Positions 7,471 to 13,301 of a stretch of 25,295 nt of DNA are shown in pieces. Every line of letters starts with the position of its first letter. The first letter of the stretch is position 1. This DNA comes from Clostridiaceae bacterium. GTDB taxonomy: Bacteria; Bacillota; Clostridia; Oscillospirales; Butyricicoccaceae. Location: assembly GCA_016293155.1 (NCBI GenBank), contig JAEDEU010000014.1, positions 1-25,295 of the forward strand, written 5' to 3'. The notes below the pieces were generated by a model. It was not told the DNA's origin. It saw nothing but the letters and a program-made list of their open reading frames with translations, and made no database searches. The position numbers and the translations under genes were made by a program.

Positions 7471-7499
7471 GAGACATTTTGGCAAAAGTGTGGTACACT
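7471..7499 (+). promoter_or_regulatory. Candidate promoter of hpf (extended -10)
   Basis: A GAGACA -35-like element (7471-7476, 4/6) lies 17 nt from TACACT (7494-7499), which is preceded by TGG, giving an extended TGn -10. Transcription would start near 7506, about 59 nt upstream of hpf. No sigma-B or sigma-H consensus was evident. Confidence 0.5.
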
Positions 7500-7508
7500 A
7501 TTTGTAAC

Positions 7509-7525
7509 AGAAGAGATTCTCTTCT
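7509..7525. repeat. Inverted repeat at the hpf transcription start
   Basis: AGAAGAG (7509-7515) and CTCTTCT (7519-7525) form a perfect 7-bp inverted repeat around ATT, at about +4 to +20 relative to the predicted hpf start site. It could be a repressor site or a 5' stabilising stem of the transcript. Confidence 0.4.
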
Positions 7526-7564
7526 CGACAACTGAATATAGAAAATCACCAAGGAGTTGATGTT

Positions 7565-8098
7565 ATGAAGATCACCATCGTTGAAAGAAAAATCAAGATC
7601 TCGGAGGAAAAGCGCGAGTACATTATGGAAAAGGTTGAAAAGCTCGATCGCTATTTCCAGAAGGACGCATCTGCTGTAGTCACCCTGAGCGAGCTTCGCG
7701 GCAAGCTGATTGCTGAGGTAACGATTAAACACAGCGGAATCGTATTCCGTGCGCAGGAGTCCACCACCGATCTGTATGCTTCGATGGACGGCGCAATCGA
7801 TCATATCGAGCGCCAGATCCGCAAGAACAAGACTCGACTGGAAAAGAAGCTGCGTGAAGGTGCATTCGATAAGATGGCTGCCAATGATGCAAACATCGCA
7901 GAGTATACCGAGGATGCCTATGAGGTCATCCGCCGCAAGAAGTTCGATGTCGTACCGATGAATGTGGACGAAGCCATTCTCCAGATGAACATGCTCGGAC
8001 ATCAGTTCTTCTTCTTCAAGAACGCGGAAGAGGATGACGAGCCGGCTGTGATCTATAAGAGAGCGGACGGCGGCTACGGTCTGATCGAGGCAAACTGA
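7565..8098 (+). CDS. hpf: Long-form ribosome hibernation promoting factor
   Basis: A 177-aa long-form HPF. Residues 1-95 form the S30AE/YfiA domain that sits in the decoding centre of the 30S subunit. Residues about 120-177 (from RRKKFDVVPMNVDEAILQM to the end) form the C-terminal dimerisation domain that joins two 70S ribosomes into inactive 100S particles. The length is typical of Firmicute long HPF. ATG 7565 follows AAGGAG with good spacing. The gene stands alone, with its own candidate promoter upstream and a strong terminator downstream, fitting a protein induced on its own in stationary phase or stress. Confidence 0.95.
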   Translation: MKITIVERKIKISEEKREYIMEKVEKLDRYFQKDASAVVTLSELRGKLIAEVTIKHSGIVFRAQESTTDLYASMDGAIDHIERQIRKNKTRLEKKLREGAFDKMAANDANIAEYTEDAYEVIRRKKFDVVPMNVDEAILQMNMLGHQFFFFKNAEEDDEPAVIYKRADGGYGLIEAN

Positions 8099-8114
8099 AA
8101 ATAAGTGATTTTCC

Positions 8115-8145
8115 CGCCCCTGTTTTTCGGAACAGGGGCGTTTTT
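8115..8145 (+). terminator. Intrinsic terminator of hpf
   Basis: A perfect 10-bp stem, CGCCCCTGTT (8115-8124) with AACAGGGGCG (8131-8140), closes a 6-nt loop and is followed by TTTTT (8141-8145). It lies 16 nt after the hpf stop codon. Confidence 0.92.
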
Positions 8146-8187
8146 GTACAAAAAGGCGGCTGTCCGGATCAAGGATCAGCCGCCTTT
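8146..8187 (-). terminator. Intrinsic terminator of the 70-aa minus-strand gene
   Basis: AAAGGCGGCTG (8152-8162) pairs with CAGCCGCCTTT (8177-8187). Read on the minus strand the stem runs straight into TTTTT (complement of 8150-8154), the canonical intrinsic terminator form. It sits 40 nt past the stop codon of the small minus-strand gene and converges with the hpf terminator, which is good evidence that a minus-strand transcript ends here. Confidence 0.75.
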
Positions 8188-8226
8188 GCGAAAGGTGTAT
8201 ATGCATACTTTTGAGAGGTGCGGGAT

Positions 8227-8439
8227 TTAGAATTTTCTAAGAGCTGCGTATGCAATCTCCTGATTGTGGCGCAGCACACGGCGGTTTGCACGTGGCTGCC
8301 GTACAGCGGACTCGAAGCTCTCGGCGTGATGTGCACGGTCAGAACAGGTGGAACGATTGGATTCATCGGAGAGGAATTGAATCATCAAAGATTCGTTGCC
8401 GGTTTTCGCAATCGTGTTCAGGTCTCTCAGGATGCCCAT
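8227..8439 (-). CDS. Unrecognised 70-aa small protein
   Basis: A 70-residue protein starting MGILRDLNTIAKTGNESLM. I recognise no family. It has no transmembrane segment or signal peptide. The C-terminal half is rich in Arg and His, with one Cys (CSDRAHHAESFES), so it is probably a soluble basic protein. Three independent signals support it as a real gene. A perfect AAGGAGG (complement of 8447-8453) sits 7 nt before the ATG, a candidate promoter lies upstream at 8514-8548, and an intrinsic terminator lies 40 nt downstream on the same strand. Codon third positions are mixed, much like the neighbours. An overlapping 81-codon plus-strand reading lacks a ribosome binding site and is less likely. 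Function unknown. Confidence 0.6.
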   Translation of the reverse strand: MGILRDLNTIAKTGNESLMIQFLSDESNRSTCSDRAHHAESFESAVRQPRANRRVLRHNQEIAYAALRKF

Positions 8440-8513
8440 AGTTCATACCTCCTTCTTTCGTGATTGTTGAAACGTATGACAAATCATAGAGCCTTAGGTT
8501 TCCTGACGCTATC

Positions 8514-8548
8514 ATCATACACACTTGCTCTGAAAAAGTCATTGTCAA
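8514..8548 (-). promoter_or_regulatory. Candidate promoter of the 70-aa gene
   Basis: On the minus strand, TATGAT (complement of 8514-8519) is a 5/6 -10 element. A perfect TTGACA (complement of 8543-8548) is 23 nt away, which is too long. A 4/6 ATGACT overlapping its downstream side gives the standard 17-nt spacing. The predicted start near 8507 leaves a leader of about 68 nt before the gene. Confidence 0.45.
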
Positions 8549-8817
8549 AATTGCACAATTTTTCATATAGGAAATATAAGCGATAATCTATGAATGAAAA
8601 AGGAACAAAATTACAAATTATTTTTCTGAAATGAGGCAAAAAACGGATAGAGGCAGAGAGAAAGTGTGAAAAATAGATAAAAACACAAAAAAATCAAAAA
8701 AATATCCATTAAAAACATCTGTTGAATCAAGAAGAAAAAGGTTGTTTTGAGAGGAGCTGCTTTGGAAAAACAATATGAATAAATTGTCAGATTCGGAAAA
8801 AAATATCACATCAACAT
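8549..8817. other. A-rich non-coding island
   Basis: About 270 nt with no convincing gene. The plus strand is dominated by A runs: in 8641-8700 I count 37 A, 12 G, 6 T and 5 C, and in 8701-8760 24 A, 16 T, 13 G and 7 C. The flanking coding DNA is GC-rich. A 63-codon minus-strand reading is just the T-rich complement (Phe/Leu/Ser-rich) without a ribosome binding site. The island lies between the eamA terminator and the promoter of the 70-aa gene. Confidence 0.7.
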
Positions 8818-8846
8818 AAAAAACGGAGACCGTATCACAGTCTCCG
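8818..8846 (-). terminator. Intrinsic terminator of the lrgA-lrgB-eamA operon
   Basis: CGGAGAC (8824-8830) pairs with GTCTCCG (8840-8846) around a 9-nt loop. On the minus strand it is followed by TTTTTT (complement of 8818-8823). It lies 23 nt after the permease stop codon. Confidence 0.85.
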
Positions 8847-8869
8847 GTGAAATTTTGTGTATGGACAGA

Positions 8870-9733
8870 TCAGTCCGACTGGCGTTTGTTGTAGAAGAAC
8901 ATACAAACGGATACGCTGCAAATGATGAGATAGCCAACCAGACTGAGGGTGTCCGGAAGCTGACCGAACAGGATCAATCCGAACAGCGCTGCAAAGACGA
9001 TTTGAGAATAATCAAATACGGAGATTTCCCGTGCAGGTGCGTTGGAATACGCTGCTGTAACCGAAAACTGTCCGCCTGCGGCGCTCAGCCCTGCAAGCAG
9101 AAGAAAACCGAGCTGCTGCAGCGTCATCGGGTGGTAGAACAGCAGCAGATAGGGCAGGCAGACCAGACAGGAGAAGGTGGAAAAGAAGAACACAATGAAC
9201 GGTCCGCGCTCGCCGTTCAGGCTGAGCTTGCGCACCATGGTGTATGCAATGCCTGCGCCCAGTGCGCCCAGCGTAGCGATCAGTGCCGGAAAAGTATTGC
9301 TCAGCGAGCTGAAGCCCGGCTTGATGATGAACAGGCTGCCGCAGAATGCCACAACGATGGCGAGGCATTGAATCGGTGTGACCTTTTCCTTCAGAATAAA
9401 ATAGGAGAAGATAATCGCGAAAAACGGTGCCAGCTTGCCCAGCATGGAAGCATCGGAAAGCAGCAGATGATCGACGGCGTAGTAGTTGCACAAAATACCG
9501 ATGGTGCCGAAGATTGAGCGGGCGAGCAGCCCGGGCAGATTTTTGCGGTTAAACTGAAATTTTCCTTCGGAGCGCAGCAGAATGACGAGTGCAAACAGCA
9601 TGGCAACCAGATTGCGGAAAAAGCTTTTCTGCATGGAGGGCAGGTCGCCGGAGAGCCTGACAAATGTATTCATCAGCGCAAAGCAGAACGCGGAAAGGAT
9701 GATAAAGCAAATACCTTTGGTTTTTCTGGACAT
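8870..9733 (-). CDS. EamA/DMT-family permease
   Basis: A 287-aa membrane protein with about ten hydrophobic helices arranged as two EamA (DUF6/RhaT) repeats, roughly residues 5-138 and 149-280. The middle of the first repeat shows the family-typical YFILKEKVTPIQ stretch, in which a helix ends in an acidic/basic loop. Drug/metabolite transporters of this type move amino acids, nucleosides or other small metabolites across the cytoplasmic membrane, and substrate cannot be read from sequence. The ATG at 9733 follows AAGGAG. It starts 11 nt after lrgB, so it is the third gene of the lrgA-lrgB operon, and it ends at a clear terminator. Confidence 0.88.
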   Translation of the reverse strand: MSRKTKGICFIILSAFCFALMNTFVRLSGDLPSMQKSFFRNLVAMLFALVILLRSEGKFQFNRKNLPGLLARSIFGTIGILCNYYAVDHLLLSDASMLGKLAPFFAIIFSYFILKEKVTPIQCLAIVVAFCGSLFIIKPGFSSLSNTFPALIATLGALGAGIAYTMVRKLSLNGERGPFIVFFFSTFSCLVCLPYLLLFYHPMTLQQLGFLLLAGLSAAGGQFSVTAAYSNAPAREISVFDYSQIVFAALFGLILFGQLPDTLSLVGYLIICSVSVCMFFYNKRQSD

Positions 9734-9744
9734 AATAAAACTCC

Positions 9745-10434
9745 TTATCCAAAGAACGGGATCACGGATGCGAGCACGGCGGTGATAATGCCGGCGATGC
9801 CGATGGCAAGACCGCTCATCGCGCCCTCGGTTTCGCCGAGCTGAATGGCGCGTGAGGTGCCGACTGCGTGCGATGCGGTGCCGATGGCAATACCGGTTGC
9901 AACCGGATCACTGATGCGCACCAGCTTGAGAAAGGACGGCAGGGCGATTGCACCCAGAATGCCGGTCAGACAGACGCAGATCACGGTAACGGACGGAATG
10001 CCGCCGAGCACGCTGCTGACATCCTGTGCGATTGCGGTGGTAATGGATTTGGGCAGGAGGGAGGCGGTCAGCTTGTCCTCCAGACCGAACAGGCGGCAGA
10101 GCGCGAACACGCTGCCCATGGAAACCAGCGAGCCGACCAGTGCGCCTGCAAGAATGGGCAGAAGATTGCGCTTGAGCACCTCCATCTGCCGGAAAATCGG
10201 CACGGCGAGCACAACGGTCGCCGGAGAAAGGCACATGGAGATAAAGCTGCCGCCGGTGTTATAGGTTTCGACCGGCGTGCCGGTGGCGACCAGAATGCCG
10301 ATCATCAGCAGCATGGCAATCAGGAGCGGGTTGGCAATCGGATTTTTGACGCGCTTCTGGATTAGGATGCCGATCTCGTAGGTGAGGATGGAAAGGGCAA
10401 TCCAGACAAAGGGCTTGTTGATTATTTCCTGCAT
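9745..10434 (-). CDS. lrgB: LrgB/CidB-family membrane protein
   Basis: A 229-aa multi-pass membrane protein of the LrgB/CidB/YxaC family, normal in length. The conserved core LTASLLPKSITTAIAQDVS and the C-terminal GTASHAVGTSRAIQLGETEGAMSGLAIGI segment (in parts) are unmistakable for this family. LrgB works with LrgA. The pair was first described as a modulator of murein hydrolase export and, in streptococci and B. subtilis (PftAB), as a pyruvate transporter. The gene overlaps the end of lrgA by 13 nt, which suggests coupled translation and balanced production of the two partners. No LytS/LytR two-component gene is seen nearby. Confidence 0.92.
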   Translation of the reverse strand: MQEIINKPFVWIALSILTYEIGILIQKRVKNPIANPLLIAMLLMIGILVATGTPVETYNTGGSFISMCLSPATVVLAVPIFRQMEVLKRNLLPILAGALVGSLVSMGSVFALCRLFGLEDKLTASLLPKSITTAIAQDVSSVLGGIPSVTVICVCLTGILGAIALPSFLKLVRISDPVATGIAIGTASHAVGTSRAIQLGETEGAMSGLAIGIAGIITAVLASVIPFFG

Positions 10435-10826
10435 GATGCTTCCTCCGTTTCCGCTTGGATTTCGCGGCGAATCCGACGGCGGGACTGGAGCCGGATCACA
10501 AAAACAACTGTAAATGCCGCCGCCGCTGCGGTCAGAAACGTGGTAATGAACGAAATCAACAGCAGAATGCCGAACTGGCTGCCGACCTGCGGCAGCGCCT
10601 CCAGAATGCCCAGCGTTGCAGGCAGGAAAAAGAATGCCATATTCTGCTGTAAAAATTCACCCACCTCATAGATATGGGATTCCTTGACCCACTTGAGGCA
10701 CAGAAAGATGAGCAGTAAAGCCAGTCCGAGAACATTGCCCGGGATTTTACCGTGCAATGGGACGCTGAGCAGATCGCCTGCAAAGCAGAACGCGCACAGA
10801 ATAGCGAATTGCTTTAAGTATTTCAT
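10422..10826 (-). CDS. lrgA: LrgA/CidA-family holin-like membrane protein
   Basis: A 134-aa protein with four hydrophobic helices and the LrgA/CidA signature (an early PLHGKIPGNVLGLALL segment, then FFLPATLGI in the third helix). The last 25 or so residues form a charged Arg/Glu-rich tail. It partners LrgB, probably in transport of pyruvate or a related small molecule or in control of autolysis. The start is ATG at 10826, because GGAGGAG lies 4 nt upstream. The frame extends 13 more codons to another ATG, but that has no ribosome binding site. I see no convincing promoter in the 70-odd nt upstream. Confidence 0.9.
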   Translation of the reverse strand: MKYLKQFAILCAFCFAGDLLSVPLHGKIPGNVLGLALLLIFLCLKWVKESHIYEVGEFLQQNMAFFFLPATLGILEALPQVGSQFGILLLISFITTFLTAAAAAFTVVFVIRLQSRRRIRREIQAETEEASCRK

Positions 10827-10867
10827 AAAACTCCTCCATATAATGATAAACTTGCATTTTTGCACAT

Positions 10868-10893
10868 AAAAAAAGCAGGAACTCCTGCTTTTT
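10868..10893. terminator. Bidirectional intrinsic terminator between DUF4364 gene and lrgA
   Basis: AAAGCAGG (10872-10879) pairs with CCTGCTTT (10884-10891), flanked by an A run on the left and a T run on the right, so it is terminator-shaped in both directions. It lies 12 nt after the stop of the minus-strand DUF4364 gene, whose transcript it presumably ends. Confidence 0.8.
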
Positions 10894-10904
10894 GTTCTAA
10901 GATG

Positions 10905-11432
10905 TCACGTATCGTCGTAGTCTTTTGTAACGGCTCCGAGAATCTCGCCATAGATTGCCTCGGCATTTTTATGAAAGGTATCCTGCAACAGCGCTGCCTG
11001 GGACTGGCTGACGACATTCATTGTTAAGGAGAATACCCCTTCCATGTTCATGGTGACGGTAAACTCGTGTTCTCCGATTTTTTGAACCTCGGAGGTTACC
11101 TGAGCATCTCGGCGGATTTTGCGGATGACCCGCAGAGCGGAAACCTCGGCAGCCTCGCGGACGGTGAACGGCAGACGGCTGCGGAATACCTCTGCGGTTT
11201 CGCGGCCCTTGTCGGTAATGCGGTACTGAGTCGGCTGGCATTCCTCAATGTGTGCCGACTCCTGAAGCTCGGCAAATGCTTCGGAGAGTTCAAAATATCC
11301 GAATCCGTCATCACACCATGTACAGACATCAACAATGGATTCATAGCTCACCGGGAAGGGGAGATAGGTCATGCAGGTCAGGATCAGGAATTTGATCTCG
11401 TCCTTTGTTCGGATAAATCCGTAACGGATCAT
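10905..11432 (-). CDS. DUF4364 family protein
   Basis: A 175-aa soluble protein of the DUF4364 family, found in Clostridia. The N-terminal half (about 1-85) looks like a winged-helix domain: the FIRTKDEIKFLILTCMTYLP helix, then a YFELSEAFAELQESAHIEE region and the YRITDKGRETAEVF wing. A transcription-regulator-like fold is therefore plausible, but no target is known. Two starts are possible. I prefer the ATG at 11432 because GAGGTGA lies directly upstream of it. The ATG at 11450 (six residues longer) would leave a leader of only about 6 nt from the predicted promoter. It is transcribed away from the RNA methyltransferase gene. Confidence 0.83.
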   Translation of the reverse strand: MIRYGFIRTKDEIKFLILTCMTYLPFPVSYESIVDVCTWCDDGFGYFELSEAFAELQESAHIEECQPTQYRITDKGRETAEVFRSRLPFTVREAAEVSALRVIRKIRRDAQVTSEVQKIGEHEFTVTMNMEGVFSLTMNVVSQSQAALLQDTFHKNAEAIYGEILGAVTKDYDDT

Positions 11433-11462
11433 GCGGTTCACCTCGGTCATTGGTTTTTATCC

Positions 11463-11490
11463 AGTATAGCACAAAGGCGGCGCATTTGAA
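11463..11490 (-). promoter_or_regulatory. Promoter of the DUF4364 gene (extended -10)
   Basis: On the minus strand TATACT (complement of 11463-11468) is preceded by TGC, an extended -10, with a 4/6 TTCAAA -35 about 16 nt upstream. The predicted start is near 11456. It is back to back with the methyltransferase promoter. Confidence 0.6.
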
Positions 11491-11505
11491 AAGGGGAAAT
11501 TTCGG

Positions 11506-11534
11506 TTGTAACCGTCTGTAAAATAGTGTACAAT
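11506..11534 (+). promoter_or_regulatory. Promoter of the THUMP methyltransferase gene
   Basis: TTGTAA (11506-11511, 4/6) and TACAAT (11529-11534, 5/6) have an ideal 17-nt spacer. The predicted start is near 11541. Directly at this point is a 13-nt dyad, GGTAGA-T-TCTACC (11537-11549), that could be an operator. Confidence 0.6.
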
Positions 11535-11536
11535 GT

Positions 11537-11549
11537 GGTAGATTCTACC
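11537..11549. repeat. Dyad at the methyltransferase transcription start
   Basis: GGTAGA (11537-11542) and TCTACC (11544-11549) are a perfect 6-bp inverted repeat around one T, spanning the predicted +1. Its position suits a repressor operator, but it is short and could be chance. Confidence 0.35.
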
Positions 11550-11622
11550 GCAGAGTATGCAAGAATTGAAATCCAAAACGATTTTTTTGATACAGAATTG
11601 CATTTTTCGAAAGGGAAAAACG

Positions 11623-12825
11623 ATGAGATATGAATTTTGCTGTCCGACTCTGTTCGGACTGGAGGGCATTGTAGGCGATGAGCTGCGCTTTGGCGGAAAG
11701 CTGGAGGATGTGCGCGTAGAAAATGGGCGTGTATTATTTTCCGGTGACGAGCGTACACTGATTTGGGCAAATCTCTGGCTGAGATGCGCCGAGCGCGTGC
11801 TGATTAAGGTCGGAGAATTTCCGGCAAAGACCTTTTCCGAGCTGTTTGACGGTGTTTATGAGCTGCCATGGCACGACTTTATCCCTAAAGACGGCGCGTT
11901 TCCGGTCAAGGGATACTCTCTGGACTCTGCACTGCACAGCATTCCGGACTGCCAGAGCATTGTCAAAAAGGCGGTCGTCAAAAGCCTGTCCGAGTCTTAC
12001 GGCACAGAATGGTTTGAGGAGAGCGGTGCGCGCAATCAGATTCAGTTTGCCATTAAAAACGATGTTGCGGAGATTTTTCTGGACACCTCTGGCTCCGGAC
12101 TGCACAAGCGCGGCTACCGCGCCAACTCCAACGCTGCGCCGCTGCGTGAGACACTGGCTGCGGCAATGGTCAAGCTGTCACGCTTTAAAGGAAGAGATGA
12201 GTTCCTCGATCCGTTCTGCGGTTCGGGTACGATTCCGATTGAGGCGGCGCTCATCGCATCCAACCGTGCGCCGGGACTGAACCGCAGCTTTGATGCGGAG
12301 CAGTGGGACTGGATTGCACCGGAGCTGTGGACACAGGCGCGCGAGGACGCACAGGCGGCGATCCGCGAAGGGGAGTTTCGCATTTTCGGCAGCGATATTG
12401 ATCCGGACTGCGTCGGACTGTCCATCACCAACGCGCGCAAGGCCGGAGTGGGAGATCTGGTCTGGTTCACCAAGGCGGATGCCTGCCGGCTGAAGCTGAA
12501 GGAGCGGGAGGGTACCCTGATCTGCAATCCGCCCTACGGCGAGCGCCTGATGGATCAGCGCAGTGCGCAGGAGCTGATGCACAGATTTGGCACAGTCGCC
12601 GGTCAATCGCCAATGAAACAGTATATTATCAGCTCGGACGGTGAATTTGAGCGATTTTACGGCTATAAAGCAGATAAAAAACGCAAATTATACAATGGTA
12701 TGATTCGCTGTGATCTGCATATCTACTATAAGAACCCGACGGAGCGTGTTCCGTTCCGCGCCAAGCCGATACCGAAAAAAAGTTTCGGAAATGGCAGAAA
12801 AAACCGTTCATATCGCGGCAAATAA
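11623..12825 (+). CDS. THUMP-domain class I SAM-dependent RNA methyltransferase (RlmL/YpsC-like)
   Basis: A 400-aa protein with an N-terminal ferredoxin-like/THUMP RNA-binding region (about 1-160) and a C-terminal Rossmann methyltransferase domain. The SAM-binding motif DPFCGSGT begins at residue 196, and the catalytic NPPYGE motif begins at residue 302, as in N2-guanine RNA methyltransferases. The family (B. subtilis YpsC, the N-terminal half of E. coli RlmL) methylates 23S rRNA guanines, and the exact target is inferred. The start is ATG 11623, because AAAGGGA precedes it and family members begin at this point. An upstream in-frame ATG at 11557 lacks a ribosome binding site. The C-terminus is a short Lys/Arg-rich tail. 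Confidence 0.88.
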   Translation: MRYEFCCPTLFGLEGIVGDELRFGGKLEDVRVENGRVLFSGDERTLIWANLWLRCAERVLIKVGEFPAKTFSELFDGVYELPWHDFIPKDGAFPVKGYSLDSALHSIPDCQSIVKKAVVKSLSESYGTEWFEESGARNQIQFAIKNDVAEIFLDTSGSGLHKRGYRANSNAAPLRETLAAAMVKLSRFKGRDEFLDPFCGSGTIPIEAALIASNRAPGLNRSFDAEQWDWIAPELWTQAREDAQAAIREGEFRIFGSDIDPDCVGLSITNARKAGVGDLVWFTKADACRLKLKEREGTLICNPPYGERLMDQRSAQELMHRFGTVAGQSPMKQYIISSDGEFERFYGYKADKKRKLYNGMIRCDLHIYYKNPTERVPFRAKPIPKKSFGNGRKNRSYRGK

Positions 12826-12875
12826 CCATTCATAAAGAGTTTACAAAAAACTTTGGAAAACAACCCAAAAAATAC

Positions 12876-12907
12876 TTGCGCAAATCGGGATTTTGATGTA
12901 ATATAAT
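12876..12907 (+). promoter_or_regulatory. groESL promoter
   Basis: The AT-rich block 12899-12907 contains both TAATAT (17 nt from TTGCGC at 12876-12881) and a perfect TATAAT (12902-12907, 20 nt away), so either could be the -10. The CIRCE operator begins 5 nt downstream, placing it over the transcription start. Confidence 0.7.
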
Positions 12908-12912
12908 CTACG

Positions 12913-12939
12913 TTAGCACTCCGGCAATTTGAGTGCTAA
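12913..12939. promoter_or_regulatory. CIRCE operator (HrcA binding site)
   Basis: TTAGCACTC (12913-12921), a 9-nt spacer, and GAGTGCTAA (12931-12939) match the CIRCE consensus perfectly. HrcA repressor binds it and is released on heat stress, controlling groES-groEL. hrcA itself is not in the window. Confidence 0.98.
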
Positions 12940-12979
12940 ACTAAAATCGTAAATCTTAATCTTTTAGGAGGAATATATT

Positions 12980-13264
12980 ATGATGCTCAAGCCTTTGACT
13001 GACCGCGTTGTCATCAAGATGACCGAGTCCGAAGAGACCACCAAGAGCGGTATTATTCTGGCAGGCACTGCCAAGGAGAAGCCGCAGATCGCAGAGGTTA
13101 TCGCAGTTGGACCGGGCGGTATCGTAGACGGCAAGGAAGTTGTCATGCAGATCAATGTCGGCGACAAGGTTATCACCAACAAGTACTCCGGCACTGAGGT
13201 CAAGCTGGACGGCGAGGAATACATCATCGTCCGTCAGAATGACATTCTGGCAATCGTCGAGTAA
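12980..13264 (+). CDS. groES: Co-chaperonin GroES (Hsp10)
   Basis: A 94-aa GroES. It shows the N-terminal LKPLTDRVVIK strand, the mobile loop at about 16-32 (TESEETTKSGIILAGTAKEK, in part), the GPGG turn and the closing EEYIIVRQNDILAIVE. It forms the heptameric lid of the GroEL folding chamber in the cytoplasm. Two consecutive ATG codons (12980, 12983) follow AGGAGGA at 12966-12972, and the first is taken. It is under the CIRCE operator and is followed by groEL after 37 nt. Codon use is strongly biased to favoured codons, as expected for a highly expressed gene. Confidence 0.98.
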   Translation: MMLKPLTDRVVIKMTESEETTKSGIILAGTAKEKPQIAEVIAVGPGGIVDGKEVVMQINVGDKVITNKYSGTEVKLDGEEYIIVRQNDILAIVE

Positions 13265-13301
13265 TTCATTTTTATCCACTCAATTTTAGGAGGCAATTAT
13301 C

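Noticed and set aside
8218..8463. An 81-codon plus-strand frame opposite the 70-aa gene
   Set aside because: It lacks a ribosome binding site, and the terminator and promoter signals belong to the minus strand.
8618..8809. A 63-codon minus-strand frame in the A-rich island
   Set aside because: It is made of Phe, Leu and Ser because of T-rich sequence; it has no ribosome binding site and overlaps no conserved element.
8855..9517. A 220-codon plus-strand frame opposite the EamA permease
   Set aside because: The minus-strand permease has ten membrane helices, a ribosome binding site and a terminator; the plus-strand product is a Gln/Cys/Arg-rich shadow.
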